DNA from: Cadophora sp. MPI-SDFR-AT-0126
Taxonomy: Eukaryota > Ascomycota > Leotiomycetes > Helotiales > Ploettnerulaceae
Length of the DNA: 64,000 bases
Assembly: GCA_020747065.1 (NCBI GenBank)
Contig: JAGMVK010000015.1
Coordinates: 1,054,001-1,118,000 of the forward strand
Direction of reading: 5' to 3'
The notes under the pieces were generated by a model. It did no database searches and had not been told where the DNA came from. It saw nothing but the letters and a program-made list of their open reading frames with translations. A program made the translations under genes and the position numbers. Shown here in pieces: positions 54,863 to 64,000 of the stretch (position 1 is its first letter; the number at the start of each line of letters is the position of its first letter).

Positions 54863-57025
54863 TTGGAAATGTCTGTTTCTACAAACTATAGCCCGCAGCA
54901 ACTCGCGGATGCGGTCCAACAACCTGCTGTGATGGCAGCGCGCCTTAAGGCGCTAGAGAACCGGATGCTTCGTATAGAACTTGGTGTCAACATGATTCTC
55001 TCGCACCTGGGTCTCATCATGCCCGAGGTTCCATTTCCGCCAGCCGCAGCCGTGGCCGCTTCTGATCCCGTAGCCGATCCGGCGATCAAAACCGGTCCGT
55101 ACAAATACCGACCCCTTGCGACGGACAAGGCTGAGATCCGGCTGCTCAGGGTCACGACAAGCCAGGCTGATTCCGACGTCGTCGACTGCAACTTGATCCA
55201 TGTGAATCTCGACAACAAATTCAGCGTCCCGCCTACCCACCCCGACTGGCAGCCGCTGTCCCGGTTTAAGGCGCTTTCGTATACGTGGGGAGAGCCCCAA
55301 TTCGACGAGTCTATCCAGGTCGATGGCCACAAATTCCCTGTCACGAAGAACCTCAAGGAGGCTCTCTTAAGTCTGCGCAAGGATCCCGACCCCAACATCG
55401 ACCGTCCATACCATCTCGCTGCGCCATCCGTATGGTACTGGTGGATCGACGCCGTGTGCATCAACCAGGCCGACATTGCCGAGCGCAATTTCCAGGTGGC
55501 CGTGATGCGACGCATCTATCACAGTGCCGAAGGAGTTCAGGTCTGGCTCGGCGAAGAAGCAGACGACAGCGAAGCCGCTTTCAAGCTGGCCGTCGAGCTC
55601 GAGAAGGATCCGCCCCGACGAGGCCCTGGAGTTCCGGCCCCGCCGCCCCTTGTCGCCACGGATGATGAGAGACGCAAGAACTGGAAGGCCCTCGCGGCCA
55701 TTTTTGCGAGGCCGTGGTGGCAGCGCGCCTGGGTCCGGCAGGAGGTCGCGCTGAATCATAATATAGTGGTCCGCTGTGGAAAAGCAGCTTGCTACTTCCA
55801 CCATCTTGTCTACGTTGCCAAGGTCATGGATACCCTAAAGTTACAGACGGGCTTCGAACCGGATCTGGGAAATCAGCAGGAGCCGGCCCAGGAGCAACAG
55901 CTGTCTGGCGTGCGCCACGCTCACATTCAGGATCTAGATAGTCTGCGCTCAGAAACCAGTCACGGGTACAAATACACAGATCTCGCACAGCTCATCTTGC
56001 TCGGAAGGACGTGCCGGGCCACTGACCTGCGAGACAAGGTGTTTGCCATGCTGGGAATGGCGGACCCGGACGTTTACGGCCTCGCGCCGGACTACCGGCT
56101 CCAAGCGCGCCAGGTACTAATTGCCGCCACAAAGGCGATCATCTTCAAGACGTCTAAATTGGATATTCTCGGAGCGGCGCAAAACCCGGACAGACACCAC
56201 GGTCTGCCGTCGTGGATTCCCAATCTCATAGACTACTGGAAGGCACGGCCGCTTCCTCAGAAAGATGGATGGTCGTCAACAATGAAAACGATCGCAGTTG
56301 ATATTGCATTCGGCGGTGCAGACAATGCAGAGACCTTAACTGTCAAGGGAGCTCCGTTTAGCACCATTGCTCTTTTGTGCCCTGCAGTGGTCGGTGAGAA
56401 CGATACCATCGCCACGCTCCAGGACACATACACACAGTGGAGGACCTTCTCGCAGACACCCGGCTTTGAGGATAGGCGAGGTTTCAGCTACCAGCACTTC
56501 ATGAAGAATTCTATCTTGTCAGAGCATAACGAAAACGGGTGGCTGCAGTTTATATCTATCCGCACTGAGAAACACGATTTCGTCTACGTTGATGATGGCA
56601 CCTTGCTACCACCAAAGCAAGAAAGGTTCACCAAGGGCGCATTCAAAGAGCCCGACGACAGGCCCAAAACCTACCTCATCCCGTCCGAATTCCACAACAC
56701 TGTCCCCCACCCGTACAACAAGATCCACGCCGCGATGAGGAAGCACGCGGTGGGCCGTTCCATGGGCTTCTCGGAGAATGGGTGTTTGGGCCTCTTCCCT
56801 AGCGATTCCAAGCCCGGCGATTTAATTGCTAGCATTCCTGGGGCATTCCATCCTCTCGTTCTCCGGAAGTATGACGAAGGATTTGTTCTGGTGGGACAAG
56901 CTTGTAAGTCGAGACACTTCCAGCTCATCGCTTTTCGGGAATGCTAACTTTGGGCAGTTGTCGTCTACGAGTCAGCATGCACCTCCTCACCCTCGCAGGA
57001 CCATGAGGAGTTTCTGTTGGTCTAA
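54863..57025 (+). CDS. HET-domain protein, 702 aa, two exons
   Basis: Exon 1 is 54863-56903, exon 2 56958-57025; intron 56904-56957 (GTAAGT..CAG, branch GCTAAC). Splicing gives the normal family ending VLVGQAFVVYESAC.. instead of the unspliced stop at 56945-56947. Residues 14-50 are a likely coiled coil (AARLKALENRMLRIELGVNM). The HET domain starts at about 136: RFKALSYTWGEP, VTKNLKEALLSLR, WWIDAVCINQADIAERNFQV (193-212), GVQVWLGEEADDSE, then WWQRAWVRQEVALN. A RDKVFAMLGMADPD motif and C-terminal repeats follow. It is the same HET subgroup as the broken copy at 2003-4089 (shared CINQAD..ERN and RDKV..LG). HET proteins act in incompatibility-related death. No lesions seen. Confidence 0.93.
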
Positions 57026-57493
57026 GACAACAGCTGCATAATTTATATCGCACTGAACCTCCAGGCGCAGTTTTATGAAGAGATATTTCTGATTGAAGGT
57101 TTAGCTAGGGAATGAAGAACGTACAGAGTTAAGCGTATTCGTAAGACTATACTGCGTCTGTCGACTGTAAAAGCACATTTGACGCTATTTCGAAGGTTTT
57201 GTGGCTTGAGGCCTCGGCCCGCCTCTCAGCTCATGAAAATACAGCCACCACGAAGAAGAGAGTGAAGTTGTCTCAGCCCCGCACCAAACGTGGGAGAGCT
57301 GAATTTTTAGGGTTTCTTAATACGGTTTAGGGAAGGAAGCACGTTTCCGAACACAGTTCGGCGCAGCTTCCCTTTGCGGTCGGCTCGAGCTACAACTCCA
57401 CAAAACGTTATCTATTAACCCTTTTTTTCCCAGAGCCTCTGCTCAGACCATCCTTCAATTGTGTGTGTTGCCTCAACAATATCAGCTGTATCA
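57026..57493. other. Intergenic between HET and GNAT genes
   Basis: 3' flank of the HET gene and promoter of the GNAT gene. A pyrimidine tract (CCCTTTTTTTCCC) lies at about 57419-57431. No other gene. Confidence 0.4.
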
Positions 57494-58213
57494 ATGGATC
57501 AATATGTCAATTTTGCCCCCGTACTGCGCTCTGAACGTCTCACAATGACTCTTTATGATCCCAAAGATGATTCACAGTTTATTGCAGAGCTCTGGAACAC
57601 CGTGGCCGGCTCTGTACCCCCATGGACAGACGAACTGCTGTGCCTCTTCATGAAGAACACAACTCTCAGTCCACATAACTGTCTAGGACTGAAGCCAAAT
57701 CATCCTTCGGTAGGTCTCAAATTCAATACGGCCACAATTCTGGCAGAATTCCTTTGCTGAAGTCGCGTCCCAGGTCTATATCGTACACCTGGGCTCTGAA
57801 ACTGGCCCGTCGATCGGGCACATCAATCTCAGTGAGCGGCATCCTGACGTCCCACCCGTACGTCGATCCATCTACAATTACATTCAACTTTAATAATGTC
57901 CGCCATATAGGATATTGGATACGCCATCCTCCCTGTGTATCGCCGCCAAGGTTATGCTTTTGAAGCCGCAGCTTGTGCACTCTCTTACTGGCACCATTCC
58001 TTTGGCCTGAAATCCATAGCTGGATTTTGCCATCCCGCAAACACCATTAGCAACAAACTGATGCAGAAGTTGGGTTTCAGGAGAGATGGAGAAGCAACTG
58101 TGGAGGAAGGAAACATAGTGGTTAACGCATATGTTCTACCTGGAATGAAGGTGAGCAGAATGACGAAGGAGACCACCAGAATTGGGCGGATGGGCACCGA
58201 TAAAGCGGAGTGA
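57494..58213 (+). CDS. GNAT-family N-acetyltransferase, 200 aa, three exons
   Basis: Exons 57494-57709, 57774-57857 and 57911-58213 join in frame (603 nt). Introns: 57710-57773 (GTAGGT..CAG) and 57858-57910 (GTACGT..TAG). The product starts MDQYVNFAPVLRSERLTMTL. Spliced junctions give LKPNHPS/VYIVHLGSETG and RHPDVPP/DIGYAILPVYRR. The acetyl-CoA binding motif A is RRQGYAFEAA (R-x-x-G-x-A), followed by SIAGFCHPANTISNKLMQKLG, the usual motif B. It is related to the ribosomal-alanine/RimJ-like acetyltransferases, but the substrate cannot be told. Stops visible in the unspliced DNA lie in the introns, so no frameshift is needed. An upstream Met at 57461 would add 11 residues. Confidence 0.85.
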
Positions 58214-58990
58214 CGACGGAGGGTGAAAGGATCGGTTCCGAATTCATGCTTCGTTAATATTACCGAAAACGCTCTTTGGTTAATCTCTTAAAATCTGGTT
58301 AAGGGCATAAGTTGGTATCAGAAACTGGTATTAGAAGCTGGATTTTGCCATTTGGAAATAAGAGAATTAGACTGTGACGATAAGTCCATGCTTATCCATT
58401 ATTATTGAATGAATTTAATATAAGATTTATATGATTCCTTATACAACTTACTAGCGTGGATTTGCCGAGGCCATAAGATTTATTCATTAAGGTTACGTTT
58501 AAATAAGCTTGGATAAAGCTTTAAATTCGATCATAAGTTGGCCCTGGTATATGCGATACTAACCCCGGCGAGGCTTTCACTAGAACCCTATTATAAGGCG
58601 AGTTTTACAAGGAGATAGTTATTGTCGTCGATTTTTAATAAGGGAAATAGATACACGGGCCAAGTTAGTTAAAATATCGATCTTAAGTATAAAAAAGTAT
58701 AAAAGTATAAAAGTATAAATCGGAAATAAAATCAACTTAAAAGTATGGGTATCGAGCATAGTGTAACGTTCCTGTCTTATTAGTACGCGGCGTATAAGCT
58801 CGTCGGTTGGTATCGTTATAAAGTAAGGTAAATAAGCAAAAAGTTCTTATAATCGAAGTAAGATGTTATAAGCAATAGTTAAACTATTCTATAAATTTGA
58901 GCACGAAGCTCTATTGCTTAAGAACCTACTTTGTTTATATAAAACTTCGATTTCTTCGAGATTCTTAGAAGCCTGCGCTCTTAAGACTCT
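58214..58990. other. AT-rich flank
   Basis: Transition from gene block to AT-rich repeat block. It contains a short AAGTATAAA microsatellite near 58685-58722 and no gene. Confidence 0.45.
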
Positions 58991-59664
58991 TAATATGACG
59001 CTTGCCCTAGAAAGACGGTAATCACATGTGAGAGACGCCTTATATATTAATACATAGAAAGTATATAATAATACTAAGTATTAACTTAGAATTAATAATT
59101 ATAGAATTTAAAAGGTATAAAAAAAAGAGAATTATATATATTAATATAGAATCTTTACCTTACCTTATCTTAGTAATTTAGGTACATCGGAAATTAATTG
59201 TAATACCACTAATTTCCAATGACCTAGAATAACCGGCCTAAGGCTAGCTAAAGATTCCAGAGTGTTACACTTAAAGCCTTAAAGCCTAAAGCTCTAAAAG
59301 CTCTAATATAATCACGCAATCTTTAGCTCTCGTGATCTTATTCCTTATTTTAGCTTCTTTATATAGTAAGGCTGCCGAGCTGTAACGCTTTGGAGTCTCT
59401 AGCTAGCTAGTCTTATGTCAGTTATTCCAGGATACTGGAAATTATTAGTATTATAGTTAATTTCTGATGTACTTAGATTACTAAGATAAGGTAGAGTAAA
59501 GTTTTTATACCTTTATATATAATTTTTTTTTTTTTTTTATCTTTTAAACTCTATAATTATTAATTCTAAGTTAATACTTAATATTATTATATATTTCCTA
59601 TATATTAATATTTAAAGCGTCTCTTATACTTAATTATTGTTTTTCTAAGGCAAGTGTTATATTA
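58991..59664. mobile_element. About 670-bp inverted-repeat element
   Basis: Left arm (from TAATATGACGCTTGCCCTAG) and right arm (its inverse, ending GGCAAGTGTTATATTA) pair over about 275-280 bp. Shared inner landmarks are AAGTATTAACTTAGAATTAA, CCTTATCTTAGTAAT and AATTTCCA. The unpaired middle is about 115 bp (59268-59380). Most arm differences are transitions. No transposase or clear target duplication. Confidence 0.75.
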
Positions 59665-60320
59665 TTAATAACTTTATCTATTACGTTTAAGAAGATAGTA
59701 AATATCTTACGCCCTTTAAATCCTTTATAAGTGATTACGATTTAGAAGCTTTAATATAAAGAAGGCTTATATTAAGCTAAACGTAGCTTAATAAATAATA
59801 TTATACTAATCTACCTTAGAACTGAAGTTAGTAAAGACTTTACTTCCTTTACCTTCTTTCGCCTCTCTTGTTATCCCTTCTACGACACGATAAACTCGTA
59901 GAATTTAATAGTCTATCACGTAGAATACTAAGGGGTTAGAAGTGAGAATTAGTAAAGTAGTAGAAAGTAGAAAATTGATTAAGAAGTGCTTTATCTCTCA
60001 AATTTAGGGGGATAGGCTGACTATTTATATTAGGTAGGTAGGTAGGTTTGACTAGCTATAGGTATGCGATAAGCGTACCTGGCTATTTGGTGGGCTCGCG
60101 TAAGAGGTGCCGCTAACCATATGCCGTAACATAGCCCCTTTTCTCTAAAACTCTTCCTCTAATATAAATCGTTAAGTAGAAGGCTAAGCTTACTACGATT
60201 AATCTTACGATATCGTCGATTTTCTTTCTTCTTGTACTTAACAACGATTCTCTAATCCTAAACGCAACCCCGGATATTAACCCTAATATTAAGATAATTA
60301 GAGATATCGTAGTTAGCGCT
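59665..60320. other. AT-rich spacer
   Basis: RIP-like sequence with a short TAGG microsatellite (TAGGTAGGTAGGTAGG, near 60031-60046). No gene. Confidence 0.4.
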
Positions 60321-62280
60321 TATAAGATTATATTAAGCATACAGCTTAAACTACCTCGCTTAAACTCGATTATATACTTATTCTAGGCTTAAATTAGCCA
60401 GAAATAGCTTAAACAAGTTATATACATCTAATACAGAGCTTCAACTTCTATAGGTTATAATCATAGAATCTAAGACTTCTGATACACGGCTTTTCTAGGC
60501 TAAAACAGTAATTATACAAAGTTCCGGGCTTTGCGTCTTAAACTATTGAAAGCTATATACACCTGATATAAAGCTCTAACTTTTATAGGTTATAGCTACG
60601 GAATCCAAGGCTTCTGATACATAGCTTTTCTAGGCTAAAACAGTAATTATATGAAGATCTGGATTTAGCGTCTTAAACTGCCGAAAGTAATTGCATTTAG
60701 AATAAAGGCCCGATTAAGTTAGTTACTCGCAAGTAAATACCTAATTAAGCTAGCTATACAAATATATATATGATAAGCTAGAGTAGTTATATAAGCCTAG
60801 AGATCCCTTTTTAATAGAATCATTATTCATATAAAATCTCTTCTTTTTATAAACTTGCGCCTGCTTTTAGCACGTGGGTTTAGCTTCGGGAGTATATAAC
60901 TTAGCTTTCATTCTTCGTAGACTTAGGTAATATAATTGCTTTTTATATCTTCGTAGATGAATAATTAGTTTGTTATTAGTTATAATATAGCACGGAGAGC
61001 TTAATTATTGCGTTGCAAAATTAGAGCTAAAGCTAGAATTTATAATCGTCTAGTTAAGATACGGAATTCGGTTTTCCAGAAAACTAGCTCTTTAATCAAT
61101 TAAAGCGTTAATTCTTTAAGAATTAATAACAGATATAAAGTTAATAGTAATAATCGGTTCCAGATTTGCCTGCGGCGAGTTAATATATACGTTAGAATTT
61201 AGCTTAAGATATCAGGCTAAATTTGACGTAAGAACGCTAAGAACTATAGAATTAGCTTTTCGCGTTATAATGTAAGATTTACAATAAGTGCTTTTAAGTG
61301 TTATATTATAAATATATTCTCTGGAGTTTATCGTTAATTATAATATCGAAGTCTTTAAAGTATTTATACTTAGTATTAAAAAAAAAGTTAAGTTAATTCT
61401 TAAGAGCAACTTAGAAGTTTAGGAATTATAATAGCTTTAAAATTCACGTAATTTAGCATCTTTACGCTTAGCATCGCGCTAGTATTATTAGAAAATCTTA
61501 TACTAACGTAAGTCCTTAATCTTAATTGAATTAGCGTAGCTTATTATAAGAGAGTAATTTAAGAGCTAAATAAGTCTTCAGCGAGTAGTATTTAAAAGCA
61601 CGTTATATCGCTTTAGTTATAATCTTCTAATAATTACTTTATAATTTCCTAAGTAAATAATGAAGAATAAAGTAAAAGTTTGTATTTGTTTATTTATAAT
61701 TAAATTTAAAGTAGTATAATAGCTAATAATACGACTAGCTTTATTATTATATTCTTTAACTAAAACAGCTAAAAGCAAAGAGTAAATTAAAAGTTTTAGA
61801 AAAAAGTAAAAGAGATTTTTAAAAGAAAGTGATTAATAAAATAATAATCGTTAGCTCTAGAATCGAGAAGTATAGGTATTTCGTAAATAAAAAGAAGAGA
61901 TTTGGTGTGAATAATGATTCTATTAAGAGGGGATTTCTAGCTCTATAGAATTACTCTAGCTTATTATGTGTATTATTGTTTAGCTAGCCTAATTAGGTAT
62001 TCGCTTGCAAGAAGCTAACTTAATTAGGCCTTTATTTTAAATGCAATTACTTTTAGTAGTTTGAGATATTAAACTCAGATCTTTGTACAACTACTGTTTT
62101 AGTCTAGAAAGCTGTATATTAAAAGCCTTAAATTCCGTGACTATAACCTATGGAAGTCAGAGCTTTATATCAGGCGTATATAGCTTATTTAAGCTATTTA
62201 TAACTGACTTAAGCCTAGAATAAGTATGTAAGCGAGTTTAAGCGAGGTAGTTTAGGCTGTATGCTTAATATAATCTTATA
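60321..62280. mobile_element. About 1.96-kb element with long inverted ends, decayed
   Basis: The left end (TATAAGATTATATTAAGCAT) is the inverse of the right end at 62280. Pairing extends to about 60850 on the left and about 61885 on the right (TAATAGAATCATTATTCA). The left arm is longer because it contains a ~135-bp tandem duplication (about 60417-60551 and 60552-60686). The ~1-kb middle is AT-rich with no readable protein motif. Long inverted ends recall MULE-type elements, but no target duplication or transposase confirms that. Confidence 0.65.
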
Positions 62281-62997
62281 GTAAAAAGCTTTATTCTTAA
62301 AAAGGGCTATACGTGTAATAAGTGCTTATTTTTTAAGTAGTTTCTTAAGATTAAAATATTATATATCTTGTATTATACTTAAGAAAAAGTCTTTTCTTAA
62401 GCGAAGTTTTTTACTCGCGGAATTAGTTCCTTCGCTAATAAGTTATTATTATCGTTTGCAGCTTAACTATTAGGTTTAGAGCTTTTATTATCGTTTAGTT
62501 TTATCTCGTTAATACGAAAGATAAAGCCGCGATTTAGAGATTATTAAGAGAAATACTAAAAGGTATTTACTAGTATTTAAGTATAAGATATATCAACTCG
62601 TATAGGATTTTGAGTTCCCGGGGTTTATTAAGCTAGTCTTCACAAGGATTTATCTGTTCGTTAATCTTTTAAATTAAGTTCTTATTAAAAGGTTTCCTAG
62701 TTAAAAGCTTATTTATATAACGTCGGTTAGAAATTTGCTTAATCTTTGCGAGCTTTTATCGTTTATTATAAATTATACTTTTCGCGATCTAGCTTTAGTT
62801 TTTTACTTGAATTATTATTATATATTCCTTAAGAGTTCTAGCGTTCTTATATTTATAAAACAGTTACTTACATACAAGGTCTTCTTCGCCGACGACCCTT
62901 CGGGGCCTGCGGGACCTTGCTTCGCGCAGTCGGTTACAAGCAAATATTAATCCGTTACGACCTGTCCGTTACGGGATATAATTGATCCGTAACGACC
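62281..62997. other. AT-rich, with a small GC-rich patch
   Basis: The patch at about 62879-62940 (CTTCTTCGCCGACGACCCTT and on) is GC-rich inside AT-rich DNA and forms the end of an ORF, but nothing identifies it as a gene. TCCGTTACGACC/GTCCGTTACGG motifs repeat at 62950-62995. Confidence 0.35.
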
Positions 62998-63160
62998 TAT
63001 TATCCCTTCGTCCGCTGAGACATTGACAGCGCTAGCAGGGAGCTAAACGACAAGCTGTTATTCGCCAAATAATAAGGCTCACTTGATATGTGGATTAGTT
63101 GGCTCTCTTCGCTTGACCCCTACTAGCGCTATCAATGTCTCAGCGGACGAAAGGATAATA
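62998..63160. mobile_element. 163-bp MITE with TA duplication
   Basis: The ends TATTATCCCTTCGTCCGCTG and CAGCGGACGAAAGGATAATA are inverted repeats of about 36-38 bp with two mismatches, both C/T. The borders are TA. The centre is short, unpaired and GC-normal, unlike the surrounding AT-rich DNA, suggesting a fairly recent non-autonomous Tc1/mariner-type insertion. Confidence 0.88.
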
Positions 63161-64000
63161 GCAAACAAACAAACAGTTAAGTAAATAGTAGTAAATAATA
63201 ATAATCTGTAAACTATAATTAAGTAATTAGAAACGTAAGTATAATAAGTAATTCCTTTCTCGATAATAATTCTAGTCTTTCTTTCTTTAGTTAATATTAT
63301 ATTATTAAGTAAGTACTCGATTTACAGGCCTGTTTTCGATCTATAAAAAATATTAACGGATCGTAAGGTATCTACTACTGCCGCTGCCGTCGCAACTTTT
63401 ACTGCCGCTGCTTTCGCAGCAACTACTTACGCCGCCTCCCTCCCCGCCTCTCTCCGTATATAAGTAATTTCCGATTACTTTACGGTCCGTAACTTAATTA
63501 ACAAGCGTTCGTAAGGCCCGCTTTACCGCCTTAAGCTACGGGGGCTATACGTCGGATTGCCGCTTTACTTGCCCTCTGCTTTCCGGTTTTGCGGCCCGGT
63601 CGGGTCTTTAACCTTAATCGCGCTTTTAATCTGAAGGTATAATTTATTCAGATAAATAAGTTTCTCTTTCAAAAATTGTTTTTACTAACTTATTTATAAT
63701 TATAATAAACCGTTTCGAACTGTTTCGGGCGTGTAAATATATTAATAAGTGCTAATTAAATAAATTATATCTTCGAGTTATACGTATTATTAAAAAGGCG
63801 CTAGCTGCTGGATTAAGTGCGTTTAGCTCGTTAGCGAGCTAGGACTCTCGTGTTCTAACTACTATTATAGTAGTAAGAGAGCTCGCTGCTTTTTCCGTAA
63901 GTAATATTTCCGAACTGATTTAACCCGTTACTAACGTTTACGAATCCGTAAGCGCCGCTGCTGCCCCCGCCGGCCTTCGTGCTAGTTGTACTGGTCGTGT
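63161..64000. other. AT-rich to mixed sequence at the right edge
   Basis: It includes a GCC/GCT-rich stretch (CTGCCGCTGCCGTCGCAAC.., 63377-63430) that reads as Ala/Ser/Thr-rich in several frames, and pieces of normal GC after 63480. It may be the start of another retroelement continuing beyond the window. No feature can be fixed. Confidence 0.35.

Noticed and set aside
56904..56947. Unspliced C-terminus of the HET gene ending at 56947
   Set aside because: GTAAGT donor, GCTAAC branch and CAG acceptor give a better family-like ending at 57025.
57461..58213. Frameshifted GNAT pseudogene
   Set aside because: The apparent stops and shifts are fully explained by two introns with good splice sites; joined frame is intact.
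62735..62950. 71-codon ORF near the right end
   Set aside because: Mostly AT-rich decayed sequence ending in a GC patch; no family, no start support.
1..64000. tRNA and rRNA genes
   Set aside because: None recognised by eye; no cloverleaf with A/B boxes could be supported.

Overview
The window looks like a chromosome segment of a filamentous ascomycete (Pezizomycotina). The evidence is short spliceosomal introns (42 to 114 bp, GT..AG, CTAAC/CTGAC-like branch points), fungal-only families (HET, HeLo, Zn2Cys6 factor, SUR7/PalI, RTA1), and long AT-rich blocks of transposons decayed almost only by C:G to T:A transitions, the mark of repeat-induced point mutation (RIP). I cannot name the species.

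Layout. 1-466: 3' end of a small secreted cysteine-rich SH3b-like gene. 805-1732: LTR-like block with a 15-bp minisatellite. 2003-4089: HET-domain pseudogene broken by a 163-bp TG..CA insertion with a GGCTG duplication. 6189-7967: intact membrane protein. 8396-8959: ORF fused to a LINE remnant. 9120-24535: AT-rich block holding a three-layer nest: Ty3/gypsy element A (minus strand), invaded by Ty3/gypsy chromovirus B (plus strand, 6835 bp, TATAC duplication), invaded by a 204-bp GC-rich insert C (GTTAC duplication) that escaped decay. 25463-25960: HeLo-domain pseudogene. 28081-30444: intact HET gene, followed by a HET C-terminal remnant at about 31230-31560.

32.5-48.7 kb mixes intact genes with broken ones. 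Intact: four-exon Zn2Cys6 regulator, two-exon RidA-type gene, SUR7/PalI gene. Broken or doubtful: GH3 glucosidase fragment, zinc alcohol dehydrogenase pseudogene, sugar-transporter 5' remnant, RTA1-like gene with a doubtful 5' end. Between them lie TA-flanked elements made largely of inverted repeats; one (41083-42911) keeps a degraded pogo/Fot1 transposase.

49.2-58.2 kb is a compact, GC-normal gene block: a 251-aa uncharacterised protein head to head with a 1158-aa TPR-CHAT protease-like protein, then an intact HET gene and a three-exon GNAT acetyltransferase. 58.2-64 kb is AT-rich, with two long inverted-repeat elements and a 163-bp MITE.

As a whole this is an accessory region rich in self/non-self recognition and cell-death families (three HET loci, a HET remnant, a HeLo remnant, a TPR-CHAT protein). 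The TPR-CHAT/251-aa divergent pair is my best candidate for an undescribed two-gene system; its function is inference only.
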